From NCBI RefSeq assembly GCF_029893345.1, contig NZ_JARXVE010000003.1, forward strand, positions 840,570 through 904,569: 64,000 bases of DNA. The letters run 5' to 3'. Made by a program: the position numbers and the translations under genes. Positions within the stretch are counted from its first letter, which is position 1. Each line of letters opens with the position of its first letter. The notes under the pieces are model-generated. The model was not told the DNA's origin, did not search any database, and worked only from the letters and a program-made list of their open reading frames with translations. Source of the DNA: Mycolicibacterium frederiksbergense. GTDB lineage: Bacteria > Actinomycetota > Actinomycetes > Mycobacteriales > Mycobacteriaceae. This document shows, in pieces, positions 8,094 to 16,913 of this stretch.

Positions 8094-10166
8094 CTAGGTA
8101 GAAGGGTCGGTGTGCCGGGCGACGGCCAGTGCGTCCACCGCCAACGGTCCGTCGGTGCTCACCCGCACCGGGTTCAGTTCGATCTCGTCGATCTCGGGGT
8201 GGCGGGCGATGACCGTGGACACCGTCGCCACCAGTTCGGCCAGTGCGTCCACATCCACCGGCGGATGTCCCCGCCATCCGGACAGCAGTGGGGCACAACG
8301 CAACCGCTCGATCATCGCCTTGGCATCCACCGGCGCGACGGGGGCTATCTCGACGCTGACGTCGCGGTGCAGTTCGGTCTCGGTGCCCCCGGCGCCGACC
8401 ACCACGACCGCGCCCAGACCCGGATCCCGGCGTGCGCCGACCAGGATCTCGACGGTGTCGGGCCGGGTGTCCTGCTCCTCCACCACGTAGTCACCGCTGC
8501 CGAGCCGGCCGTACATGGTGTCGAAGGCATCGAGCAGTTGGGCGGTATCGGTCAACTGGGTGACCACACCACCGACCTCGCTTTTGTGCTCGACCCAGCC
8601 CGCCTTGAGCACGAACGGTGCGCGCAGCGTGTGTGCGGCCGCCATCAGCTCATCTCGGTCATGCACCACCTGTCCGGCCGGGAACCGCACCCCGAGGTCC
8701 GACAGTAGGGTGCGGGCCGACCAGTATCCGGGCTGTAGCTCGAGGGTGCGTTCGGCCGGCGCTGCGGCGGGGGTGTGGCGCCTGCCCGCGGCGGCGGCGA
8801 TGGCCGCGATGGCGGATGCTCCCGCTTCGATACGGTCGTAGGAAGGCAGACCGGCACTCGACATTTGTTGTGCGGCAATGGTTCCGGTGCCCATGGTGTG
8901 TACCGCGATCGGTGTGACAGTGCTGCGAGCCAGCCGTCCGAGCCGGTCGATGACGGCACGTTCGGTGTCCTGCAGCGACGGAATGTCGCGGCCGTAGCAG
9001 CCGAAATAGCCGGTCAGCAGCACGGCGTCGACCTCGCCGGAGCGCACCAGCGTCTCGGTGATCGCGGCGTAGGCGTTCAGGTCCTGCTCGCCGGCGCCGG
9101 CCAGGTCGACCGGGTTGCTGGTCGCCGCCCCGGCGGGCAACCTGCCGGTCAGCTCGTTGGTCAGGACGTCGGAGAAGGCGGGCACATCCAGGCCCGCCGC
9201 GGTCGCTACATCGGCGGCGATGCCGCTCTGGCCGCCGCTGTCGCCGACGATGGCGACCCGGCTTCCCCGTGGCGCCGGGCTGGCCAGGCACATCCGGGCG
9301 ATGTCGATGACTTCGCCGGGGGTGTTGGCCCGGATCACCCCGGCCTTGCGGCAGGCCGCGTCCACCAGGTCACTGGGCGAGGTGAGTGATCCGGTGTGCG
9401 ACCGAGCTAGGCGGGCACTGGCGTTGCTAGTGCCCACGGTCAGCAGGATGGTGGGTTTGCCCAATGTGCCCAGCATCTCGAGCGCCTCGAAGAGCGCGGC
9501 GCCGTCGGCGAAGCTCTCCAGGTACAGGACGATGACCCGGGTGGCGTCGTGTTCGGCCAAGTCGGTGAGCAGCTCGGCCGCGGTGACGTCGGACTGGTTT
9601 CCTATGGAGACGAACCGTGACACCCCGAGGCCGTGGCGACCGCCGATCTCGGCCAGCTCGGATCCGAGCTGACCGCTCTGCGACACGATCGCCATCGCGC
9701 CCGGTTTCATGTTGCCCCACAACAGTTCCAGCTCGGTGCTGGCGTCGTATATGCCCAGGCTGTTGGTGCCGATCAGCCGCGCCCCGCGGGCGGTGATGGT
9801 GTCGGCCAGTGCTGCTTCATCGGCGATTCCTGCGGTGATGCCCAGGAATCCCCGCACCCCGAGCCCTAACGCCTCGTCGACCACCGCGGGCACGTGCGGG
9901 GCGGGCACGCAGAGCGCGACGAGTTCGGGGACCGTCGGGAGGTCGGCGAGCCGCGGCGCGCACGGCTGGCCGAGGATTTCCTGGGCTCGGCTGTTGACCA
10001 GGTACACGTCGCGGCGGTGCTTTCCGCGCAGTGCGCCCGCAGCCAGCCAGTAACCCCACTTCGACGGATCGGCGGAGGCGCCGACGACGGCCACCGAGGC
10101 GGGGTCGGTGAAGGCCTGCAGGCCGTTGCGCGCGATCCGGTCGGTATCGCGTTGTGCCAGTTGCAT
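8094..10166 (-). CDS. NDP-forming acyl-CoA synthetase, fused alpha-beta form
   Basis: A 690-residue single-chain ADP/GDP-forming acyl-CoA synthetase. In order: CoA-binding Rossmann domain (VVGASADPSKWGYW, 27-40), two succinyl-CoA-ligase-like flavodoxin domains, and a C-terminal ATP-grasp domain (about 470-690). The phosphorylated His is seen in ARSHTGSL at residue ~257, the standard position. Such enzymes interconvert acid + ATP + CoA and acyl-CoA + ADP. The start is taken at ATG 10166; a longer frame would run through the upstream oxidase gene. The 7-base gap to that gene indicates tight coupling. The substrate is probably the acid derived from the oxidase product, which is inference. Confidence 0.9.
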   Translation of the reverse strand: MQLAQRDTDRIARNGLQAFTDPASVAVVGASADPSKWGYWLAAGALRGKHRRDVYLVNSRAQEILGQPCAPRLADLPTVPELVALCVPAPHVPAVVDEALGLGVRGFLGITAGIADEAALADTITARGARLIGTNSLGIYDASTELELLWGNMKPGAMAIVSQSGQLGSELAEIGGRHGLGVSRFVSIGNQSDVTAAELLTDLAEHDATRVIVLYLESFADGAALFEALEMLGTLGKPTILLTVGTSNASARLARSHTGSLTSPSDLVDAACRKAGVIRANTPGEVIDIARMCLASPAPRGSRVAIVGDSGGQSGIAADVATAAGLDVPAFSDVLTNELTGRLPAGAATSNPVDLAGAGEQDLNAYAAITETLVRSGEVDAVLLTGYFGCYGRDIPSLQDTERAVIDRLGRLARSTVTPIAVHTMGTGTIAAQQMSSAGLPSYDRIEAGASAIAAIAAAAGRRHTPAAAPAERTLELQPGYWSARTLLSDLGVRFPAGQVVHDRDELMAAAHTLRAPFVLKAGWVEHKSEVGGVVTQLTDTAQLLDAFDTMYGRLGSGDYVVEEQDTRPDTVEILVGARRDPGLGAVVVVGAGGTETELHRDVSVEIAPVAPVDAKAMIERLRCAPLLSGWRGHPPVDVDALAELVATVSTVIARHPEIDEIELNPVRVSTDGPLAVDALAVARHTDPST

Positions 10167-10173
10167 TGTCGCC

Positions 10174-11592
10174 CTATCCCGCGTGGCCGGGCAGGGCGGC
10201 GATCTCGGTGATGATTTCGGTGGCGGCGCGCTGCCCCGAGGTGATGGCTCCGTCGATGTAGCCGTTCCACACCGCGGCGGTTTCGGTTCCCGCCCAGTGG
10301 ATCCGGCCGCAGGGGCTGCGCCATCCAGTGGCTCCGTGCTCGAACCAGACTCCGGGAGCGGGGTTGGCGGCGTATCCGCCGTATGCCCACTGGTCCTGCG
10401 GCCACAGCTTCTCGGTGTACCGGGTGGGTGCGGCGGCGCGGGCACCGAACAGGGTTTCCAGCGTGGACAGCACCTCGGCCCGGCGCTGCTCCTCAGGCAG
10501 GGTGGCCCAGCGGTGCAGCCGGTCGGCGTAGACGAACGAGACCAGTACGCCGACGCTCGCGTCGGGCGGCGAGTTGTCGAACACCACACCCACGGCCGGC
10601 TCGCCATAGACGGTGGCCTGCCCGGACAAACCCTGCTCACGCCAGAACGGGGTGTCGTATACGGCGTGGACCTTGGCCACGTCGCCCATCGGGCTGCGTT
10701 CCATCCAGCGGTGGCGTGCCACCGGCAGTGCCGGAGTGAAGTTGATCCGCACCGCCGCGCCAGGGGAGGCGGCGACGATCACGCGCGACGCCGAGACCGT
10801 GCCCCGCTCGGTCTCGACCTGCACGCCGGTGTCGCTTTGGTGAATGCCGGTCACCCGGGTGTTCAGGTGGACCAGGTCACCGAGGTGATCGGCCATGGCC
10901 AGGGCCACCGATTGTGCGCCCCGGACGAACCGGCGTTCCTGAGCACAGCCCTCGGTCTCCATGAGTTGCTCGTACCCGCCGGCCGAGGCGACGTAGAACA
11001 GGAAATGGAACAGCGAGATGTCGCGGGGCTCGACGGTCCAGACGCCCTGCACCGACAATGCCAGCCGGGTGCGGGCGTCCTGGTCGGTCACCGCGGTGTC
11101 GAAGAAGGACTGCACGGTCTGGCTGTCCCATTCTTCGAGGTGTTCGGTGGCCGCGGGATCGTCGAGGTTGATACCGGCGGCCATGGTGTCGATGAGCTCG
11201 GCCGCGGCGTCATAGGCCGCCACGCCCGCACCGTCGAGCGGTCCGGAACCACGGAACCGGCGGCAGACGCCGTCCGACCACAACTCCAGATGCCGGCCGG
11301 CGTCGTAGGTGGCGAAGGTTTCGCAACCGAAGCGTTCGGCGGCCGCGAGCAGGTTCGGCTGGGTGGGGCCGACCCACTGGCCACCGTGGTCCACCACCAG
11401 GCCGTCGCCAAGATCCTCGGAGAGCACCCGGCCGCCGACGCGGTCGGATCCCTCCAGGACCACGACCTCGACGCCACGTTCCTGCAGGGCCAGCGCAGCG
11501 GACAGTCCCGCGTACCCGGCGCCCACCACGACTACGGTCGCGGAAGTCGGAACTGGGCGCATCGTCGCGCCGATTGTGTCGTGAGTCACCAT
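10174..11592 (-). CDS. Flavin monoamine oxidase family protein
   Basis: A 472-residue FAD oxidase. The N-terminus carries the dinucleotide motif GAGYAG (24-29) and VVVLEGSDRVGGRV, and the C-terminus has GRIHWAGTETA...WNGYIDGAITSGQRAA, the flavin-closing motif of amine oxidases (MAO, putrescine oxidase). The probable reaction is oxidation of an amine to an aldehyde with release of NH3 and H2O2. The start is uncertain: ATG 11592 has no ribosome site and may be leaderless; ATG 11562 is the alternative. It is the first gene of the operon and faces a small membrane protein plus NCS1 permease, so a transported nitrogen compound could be the substrate. Confidence 0.85.
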   Translation of the reverse strand: MVTHDTIGATMRPVPTSATVVVVGAGYAGLSAALALQERGVEVVVLEGSDRVGGRVLSEDLGDGLVVDHGGQWVGPTQPNLLAAAERFGCETFATYDAGRHLELWSDGVCRRFRGSGPLDGAGVAAYDAAAELIDTMAAGINLDDPAATEHLEEWDSQTVQSFFDTAVTDQDARTRLALSVQGVWTVEPRDISLFHFLFYVASAGGYEQLMETEGCAQERRFVRGAQSVALAMADHLGDLVHLNTRVTGIHQSDTGVQVETERGTVSASRVIVAASPGAAVRINFTPALPVARHRWMERSPMGDVAKVHAVYDTPFWREQGLSGQATVYGEPAVGVVFDNSPPDASVGVLVSFVYADRLHRWATLPEEQRRAEVLSTLETLFGARAAAPTRYTEKLWPQDQWAYGGYAANPAPGVWFEHGATGWRSPCGRIHWAGTETAAVWNGYIDGAITSGQRAATEIITEIAALPGHAG

Positions 11593-11722
11593 GGGTAGTG
11601 AGCATGCCAATAACTGGCCAGCCAGTCAACTATCGAGGGCGATCCGCGACACGTGCTTGACATCGGGTGACCCCCGCCACACACTTCTTAATCTGGCCCG
11701 CCAATCAGGAATGAGGACACCG

Positions 11723-11887
11723 GTGGACGAACAGATCCTCGAGGATCAGCTCGAGCAGCGGCTCGCGCAGCTCGAATCATCCAGCAGCGCTGAGCATTTG
11801 GTGGACCACCTGCCGGCCCGGGACATCATCGGCTCGGCCTTGGTGCTGGCGCTGGTGACCGTCGCAATGCTGTGGTGGGCGTACTGA
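11723..11887 (+). CDS. Small single-helix membrane protein coupled to the NCS1 permease
   Basis: A 54-residue protein: an acidic, Gln/Leu-rich N-terminal half (DEQILEDQLEQRLAQLE) likely to be helical, then one membrane helix (about 33-52) ending at the C-terminus. The GTG start at 11723 is preferred because GAGGACACC precedes it; ATG 11711 is possible. Its stop overlaps the permease start as TGATG, which implies translational coupling and roughly equal amounts, as expected for an accessory subunit. No family is recognised. Confidence 0.65.
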   Translation: MDEQILEDQLEQRLAQLESSSSAEHLVDHLPARDIIGSALVLALVTVAMLWWAY

Positions 11888-13359
11888 TGACAGGTACGGA
11901 ACACCTCGGTATGGGCGGCGGCCCGTTGATGTCTCCTCCGCAGGGCCGGTTCGACGCGACCGTGACCGACCTGCCGCTGATGCGCAGCGAGCGCATCTGG
12001 AACTTCTGGCAGCACTCCGCGGTCAACGTCGGCCTGGCGGTCGCGACCTGGGCGTTCCTGCAGGGTGCCGCGGTGGCCTACTACGTGGGCGTGAAGCAGG
12101 CGATCGCCGCAATGATCATCGGCTATGGCATCAGTGTGCTGTTTGTGGCCCTGGCGCCCTGCATGCCTTCGGTGAAATACGGCATCGAGCAATTCGTGGG
12201 CATCCGCAGCACCTTCGGTGAACGCGGCGCCCGCATCGTCATGGTGGCGGTCTCGACGATCCTGGCGGCCGCATGGTCTGCGGTGCTGGCCATCATGTTC
12301 GGACACGGGCTGGTGACCGTCGTCAACAACGTCTTCGGGGTGTCCCTGTCGGAAACCGGCGTCGCAGCGAGCCTGCTCGGGCTCATTGCCATCGTCGTGT
12401 CGTGGGCGATCCTGGCTCGGGGGCCGGTCTCGGTGGAAGCCGTGTGCCGCGCCATCGCTCCGGTATTGATCCTCATCGTGGTGGGCATTCTGGTCCTGGT
12501 CTTTTCCCGCCACTCCTGGTCGGAGCTGGAGGCCCTGGTACCGCTGGGCGGGCCGAGCGACGACCCGCATCTGAGCTTCATCCTGGCGATCGAACTCAAC
12601 ATTGCCGGCGGGTTCGCCTGGTGGCCGAACCTGGGCAACCTGGCGCGATTGACCAAGACCTCACGGGCGGCGTTCTGGCCCAACTGGATCGGCGTGTTCG
12701 CCGCTTCGGTGGCCGCCGCCGCGGTCGGCGTCCTCGCGGCGCTCTCGCTGCAGGTGGAGGACCCCACGCAGTGGATGATCCCGCTGGCCGGCGTGGTGTT
12801 GGGGGTCATCGCGCTGATTGTGGTGTGTTTGGCCAACGTGACCGCGATCCTGTCGCAGGGCTACGCATCGATGGTCGCGCTCAAGGGCGGTGGCGGGGCA
12901 GTGCTGCGCAAGGCGGCGTGGCCGCTGCTGGGTGTGGTCATCCTCGGCCCGGCCGCCGTTCTGGTGTTCTTCCCCGAAGCGGTGTACGAGAACTACGGCC
13001 GCTTCCTGTCCTGGGGTGCGATTCTGTTGGCTCCGCTGTGCGGGGTGCAGTTCGTGGACTACTTCATCCTGCGCCGCCAGCATCTGAACGTGCGGGCGCT
13101 GTATCAGCCGATCGGGCAGTCCCCGTACAGCTATTGGCGTGGCGTAAACGTGCCGGCCTTCGTGGCGGTCGCGGCCGGTGCACTCACCTACACGCTGCTG
13201 CTGAACCCGGTGAGTTATGAACCGGCGGCGGCATTCCGGTACACCACCGCATCATTGCCCGCCTTCGTGGTGGCCGCGGTGATGCACTACCTGCTGACCC
13301 GTCTGATCGTGCAGCCGCGGGGAATGGGCGGCTACAAGACGCAGCCGTCCCGGGCGTAA
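11887..13359 (+). CDS. NCS1 family nucleobase/allantoin-type permease
   Basis: A 490-residue transporter with about 12 membrane helices, of the purine/cytosine permease (CodB/NCS1) family. Recognisable features are the N-terminal WNFWQHSAVNVGLAVATWAF segment, SRHSW...GGPSDDP, and GGFAWWPNLGNLARL in the middle of the protein, which in NCS1 carriers lies in TM6. The ATG overlaps the stop of the small membrane protein gene. Substrates in the family are cytosine, hydantoins, allantoin, uracil and thiamine precursors; this one cannot be assigned. The divergent amine-oxidase operon may act on what it imports. Confidence 0.85.
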   Translation: MTGTEHLGMGGGPLMSPPQGRFDATVTDLPLMRSERIWNFWQHSAVNVGLAVATWAFLQGAAVAYYVGVKQAIAAMIIGYGISVLFVALAPCMPSVKYGIEQFVGIRSTFGERGARIVMVAVSTILAAAWSAVLAIMFGHGLVTVVNNVFGVSLSETGVAASLLGLIAIVVSWAILARGPVSVEAVCRAIAPVLILIVVGILVLVFSRHSWSELEALVPLGGPSDDPHLSFILAIELNIAGGFAWWPNLGNLARLTKTSRAAFWPNWIGVFAASVAAAAVGVLAALSLQVEDPTQWMIPLAGVVLGVIALIVVCLANVTAILSQGYASMVALKGGGGAVLRKAAWPLLGVVILGPAAVLVFFPEAVYENYGRFLSWGAILLAPLCGVQFVDYFILRRQHLNVRALYQPIGQSPYSYWRGVNVPAFVAVAAGALTYTLLLNPVSYEPAAAFRYTTASLPAFVVAAVMHYLLTRLIVQPRGMGGYKTQPSRA

Positions 13360-13414
13360 ACCCGCAGTTCAAAATTCCCGGCTACCCTGTCCGCGGTCGA
13401 AAGGGGACAGGTAC

Positions 13415-14782
13415 ATGGCCAGGACTTCGGGCAGCACCGATATTCAAACCGCACTCGAGGGCTCACACGCCGCGGCTGCGTGGCTGAAATCGGTACCGGC
13501 TCCGGTCGAACGCAGCACTCAACTGGTCAAGCTGTCACGCGTGGAGCTGCGCCGGCTCGGAACAACACTCGACGCCGACAGCGCGGTCGAGTTGTTCGAG
13601 TCGATCGACGACGAACTCGCGGCACGGTCACTCGCGGCGATGGTGCCCGCCGACGCGGCCCGGCTGCTGGACGCCCTCGACACCGACCATGGCGCCGACG
13701 TTCTGCGGGACATGAAAGACCCCCTCCGCGAGGAGGTGCTCTCGGCAATGCCGCCCGAACGCGCAATCGCGTTGCGGGGCTTGCTGACTTGGCCCGAGGA
13801 CTCCGTCGCGGCCCACATGATCCCCGAAGCGCTCACCGTGCGTCCCGAGATGACGGTGGCCGAGGCAGTCGCCGTGCTGCGTGCTGACGCCGCGACCCTG
13901 CGCAGCGACTCATGGACGGGCGCATACGTTTACGTCACCGACCCCGATGCGCACCTGGTCGGCGTGATCGCATTCCGCGACCTGGTGCTCGCCGACGCCG
14001 ATCAGACCGTCTCGTCGTTGATGAACCAAGACCTGCTCTCGGTTTCCCCACTGACGGACCAAGAGGACGCCGCGCTGGCGCTGATGGATTACAACCTGGT
14101 GGCGGTGCCGGTCGTCGATGCGGACGGTCGGCTACTGGGCATCCTCACCGAGAACACCGCCGGTGACATCGCGGAGGAGGAGGCCACCGAAGACGCCGAG
14201 CGCCAGGGCGGTTCGGAGCCTCTCGACGTGCCATACCTGCGTGCCTCGCCGTGGCGGTTGTGGCGCAAACGCGTTGGCTGGCTGTTGCTGTTGTTCGTGG
14301 CCGAGGCCTACACCGGAACAGTGCTGCGGGCCTTCGAGGACGAGATGGAGGCGGTGGTTGCGCTGGCCTTCTTCATCCCGTTGCTGATCGGTACGGGTGG
14401 TAACACCGGCACCCAGATCACCACCACGTTGGTGCGTGCGCTGGCGACCGGTCAGGTGCGGCTGCGGGATATGCCCGCGGTTCTGGCCAAGGAGATGTCG
14501 ACGGGCGTATTGATCGCGTTGACCATGGCCACCGCGGCGATCATCCGGGCGTGGACCCTGGGCGTGGGAGCCGAGGTGACGCTGACCGTGTCGCTCACGG
14601 TGGGGGCCATCGTGCTGTGGTCGGCGTTCGTGGCCTCGATCCTGCCGCCGCTGCTCAAGAAGCTGCGGATCGACCCTGCCTTGGTGTCAGCCCCGCTGAT
14701 CGCGACCATCGTCGACGGCACCGGCCTGATCATCTACTTCTGGATTGCCCACATGACCCTGTCACAACTGCAAGGACTGTGA
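13415..14782 (+). CDS. mgtE: Magnesium transporter MgtE
   Basis: A 455-residue MgtE. The N-terminal helical domain (about 40-135) is followed by two CBS domains (about 138-195 and 205-258), which sense Mg2+ in the cytosol, and five membrane helices (about 285-455). The pore signature PLLIGTGGNTGTQ is at 322-334. It forms a Mg2+-gated dimeric channel in the inner membrane. The ATG follows AAAGGGGACAG. The gene is preceded by only 55 bases after the NCS1 gene, so it may be co-transcribed or have a short promoter; no M-box lies here. Its 3' end overlaps the convergent gene by 21 bases. Confidence 0.93.
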   Translation: MARTSGSTDIQTALEGSHAAAAWLKSVPAPVERSTQLVKLSRVELRRLGTTLDADSAVELFESIDDELAARSLAAMVPADAARLLDALDTDHGADVLRDMKDPLREEVLSAMPPERAIALRGLLTWPEDSVAAHMIPEALTVRPEMTVAEAVAVLRADAATLRSDSWTGAYVYVTDPDAHLVGVIAFRDLVLADADQTVSSLMNQDLLSVSPLTDQEDAALALMDYNLVAVPVVDADGRLLGILTENTAGDIAEEEATEDAERQGGSEPLDVPYLRASPWRLWRKRVGWLLLLFVAEAYTGTVLRAFEDEMEAVVALAFFIPLLIGTGGNTGTQITTTLVRALATGQVRLRDMPAVLAKEMSTGVLIALTMATAAIIRAWTLGVGAEVTLTVSLTVGAIVLWSAFVASILPPLLKKLRIDPALVSAPLIATIVDGTGLIIYFWIAHMTLSQLQGL

Positions 14783-15739
14783 CGAACGCTCGAGCCCGTC
14801 AAGGTGTTGAACGGCCAGGCGGGCACCGGCGTGGACGTCCCGCCACAGCCGGGTGACCGGGTCCGACGCATCAAGGGCATGGCGGCTGCTCCCCAGCAGC
14901 CGATCGGCCGCGCCGCGCGCCCGGGCGACGGCTTGCCGATGCGCCAACACCGCTCCGGCAACGTCGTCGGGCTGCTGCAGCGAGGTGGTCACCTGAAGCT
15001 TGGCCGCGTCGATGTCGGATGCCGCCCACGCCACCTGCGCGGCTGCCTCGACGGTGACCTCGTCACCGCCATACGAGGTGGCGAGCCGGGTACGCGCCTG
15101 GTCGACGTGCTTGTGCCAGACGCCGTCGGCCGATCCCACCACGGCGGCAGCGGTGCCGGCTCCCGCGACCACGGCTGTCCTCTCGGGACGGCTGGTGAAG
15201 ATGTATCGCTGATCAACCGCCAACTCGGAGACCGTCACGTCGCAGACGCCCGCAGCAGGCAGACCTGCCTGGCTGTCAACCGGTTCGATGCGTGCTGAGC
15301 CGCGCGGCACCAACACTCGACAGGCGACGCCGTTGGTTGCGGGTAGTAGCAGCCAATTGGCGTATTCGGCACCGATGACCGACGTCCATCGACCGGTAAG
15401 GCGATGGTCGTCAGCGAAAACCCCCTCGGCGTGATAGCTGGTCGCGACCAGAGCATTGGGGTCGGATTTCCACACCTCGTTGGCTGCGTGTGCCGGCAGC
15501 CTGGCCACTTCATCGGCAGCCGCATTGCACATCGCGGTGAGCCATCCCAGTGACCCGTCGACCGCGGCGAGCTCACCGACCACCAAAACAAACTCGTCGG
15601 CGCCCGCGGCGAACCCGCCGTATTGAGCCGGTTGCAAGATGCGACCGACTACCGAACCATGGAGCGCTCCAAGAGATTCAGGTGTCGCCGCGTCGAGTAT
15701 CCGGCGTACTGCACCGCGCAAGCTGGTCGGCTCAGTCAT
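14762..15739 (-). CDS. Acyl-CoA dehydrogenase-type flavoprotein (group D monooxygenase-like)
   Basis: A 325-residue protein resembling the acyl-CoA dehydrogenase fold used by two-component FMN/FAD monooxygenases (HsaA, DszC and similar). The C-terminus shows the type-2 domain motif DPVTRLWRDVHAGARLA. The central beta domain is present (LTGRWTSVIGAEYANW). It is shorter than typical members (~390), with a reduced N-terminal helical part. The ATG at 15739 is preceded by AAGGAGG. It is transcribed away from a homologue at 15799, with a 59-base shared promoter region. The reduced flavin would come from a reductase not found in this window. Confidence 0.75.
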   Translation of the reverse strand: MTEPTSLRGAVRRILDAATPESLGALHGSVVGRILQPAQYGGFAAGADEFVLVVGELAAVDGSLGWLTAMCNAAADEVARLPAHAANEVWKSDPNALVATSYHAEGVFADDHRLTGRWTSVIGAEYANWLLLPATNGVACRVLVPRGSARIEPVDSQAGLPAAGVCDVTVSELAVDQRYIFTSRPERTAVVAGAGTAAAVVGSADGVWHKHVDQARTRLATSYGGDEVTVEAAAQVAWAASDIDAAKLQVTTSLQQPDDVAGAVLAHRQAVARARGAADRLLGSSRHALDASDPVTRLWRDVHAGARLAVQHLDGLERSSQSLQL

Positions 15740-15798
15740 ATCGACCTCCTTGGGCGGTGACGGATGGTATGCATGATCGTGGCACGGGATAGGAAGCT

Positions 15799-16905
15799 AT
15801 GAAGGCGAACTCGTCGCAGACCGTGCTTTCCGCGGTTCGATCCCTACTGCCCTCGATCGCCGCCGCGGCGGCGGATGTGGACAGAAGCGGTGCGGTAGAC
15901 CCTCGGGTGATCACGGACCTGCATGATGCAGGCTACTTTTCCCTCTTGCAGCCCGAGGTGTTCGGGGGTCTGCAGGCCGAGCCGGACGACTACCTGACGG
16001 CGACCCGTGAGCTCTCCGCGGCGTGCGTGTCGACGGGTTGGTTGGCGGGTTGGCTCGCGGTGAACAGCTGGGGAATGTCCTTGCGTGAACAGCGTGCACT
16101 GCAGGAGCTCTGGGGTTCTGATCGCCGGGCGCTGCTGTGTTCGTCCTACGCCCCGACCGGTCGGTTGGAGCGCGCGGAGGGTGGGTTCTGGCTGTCCGGT
16201 CGGTGGAGCCGGTGCACCGGCGCCGCTCACGCGGCCTGGCTGAGCGCCGGGGCATTGTGCGTCGGGCCGGACGGCGCCGCCCAGGACTTCATGACGGTTC
16301 TGGTCCCGCGTACCGATTACGTCGTCGAGTCGAACTGGAATGGATTGGGACTGCGTGGGATTGGCGCCGACGACGTCGTGGTGTCGCGGGCATTCGTGCC
16401 CGAACATCGCATGTTCAGCTGGCTCAACCTGAGGATGGACAGCAGCGTGCCTGCGCTGGACCGGCTTCCGCAACCCACGCTGTATACCCTGGCCGGAACC
16501 CTACCGCTGCTCGGGGCGGCGCAACGCGTGCTGGAAGAGCGGCTCATCGAACCGACGACAGCGCTGAGTGCGCTGGCCATGGCCCGAACCGATGTTGAAC
16601 TGTCGATACTCCAGATCCGGCGCAATGTGCGAGATCTCATGGAGTGCGCTCGCGCGGGTGCCGGGCTGGATGCCGAGTTGATGCTGCGAACGCGTCGAGA
16701 CCAGGTGATGGCCTCCGAACGCGCGGTGCGGGCCATCGGCATCGTCATGCAGAGTCCCGGTCCGCACATCGATGACGGTCTGCTCGAACGCGTGTGGCGT
16801 GACGTGCAGACCGCCCGCATGCATGTCTCCAGCAATGTTGATCAGACGTTGTCTGTAGTGGGCCGATTTGCCTTCGGGCTCAACGTCGATGACCTCATGT
16901 GGTGA
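15799..16905 (+). CDS. Acyl-CoA dehydrogenase-type flavoprotein (HsaA-like monooxygenase)
   Basis: A 368-residue homologue of the divergent neighbour, closer to full length. The N-terminal helical domain has ITDLHDAGYFSLLQPEVFGG, the beta domain has GFWLSGRWSRCTGAAHAAW, and the C-terminal domain ends with LLERVWRDVQTARMHVS, the type-2 acyl-CoA dehydrogenase pattern of flavin-dependent hydroxylases. It probably hydroxylates or oxidises a ring compound using reduced flavin from a partner enzyme. The IclR gene immediately downstream on the other strand (9 bases away) is the obvious regulator for this pair. The specific substrate is unknown. Confidence 0.8.
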   Translation: MKANSSQTVLSAVRSLLPSIAAAAADVDRSGAVDPRVITDLHDAGYFSLLQPEVFGGLQAEPDDYLTATRELSAACVSTGWLAGWLAVNSWGMSLREQRALQELWGSDRRALLCSSYAPTGRLERAEGGFWLSGRWSRCTGAAHAAWLSAGALCVGPDGAAQDFMTVLVPRTDYVVESNWNGLGLRGIGADDVVVSRAFVPEHRMFSWLNLRMDSSVPALDRLPQPTLYTLAGTLPLLGAAQRVLEERLIEPTTALSALAMARTDVELSILQIRRNVRDLMECARAGAGLDAELMLRTRRDQVMASERAVRAIGIVMQSPGPHIDDGLLERVWRDVQTARMHVSSNVDQTLSVVGRFAFGLNVDDLMW

Positions 16906-16913
16906 GCGTCTGA

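Noticed and set aside
10167..10640. N-terminal extension of the NDP-forming synthetase frame to 10640
   Set aside because: It lies wholly inside the amine-oxidase gene, reads as low-complexity Arg/Pro/Ser shadow sequence, and a normal family N-terminus begins at ATG 10166.
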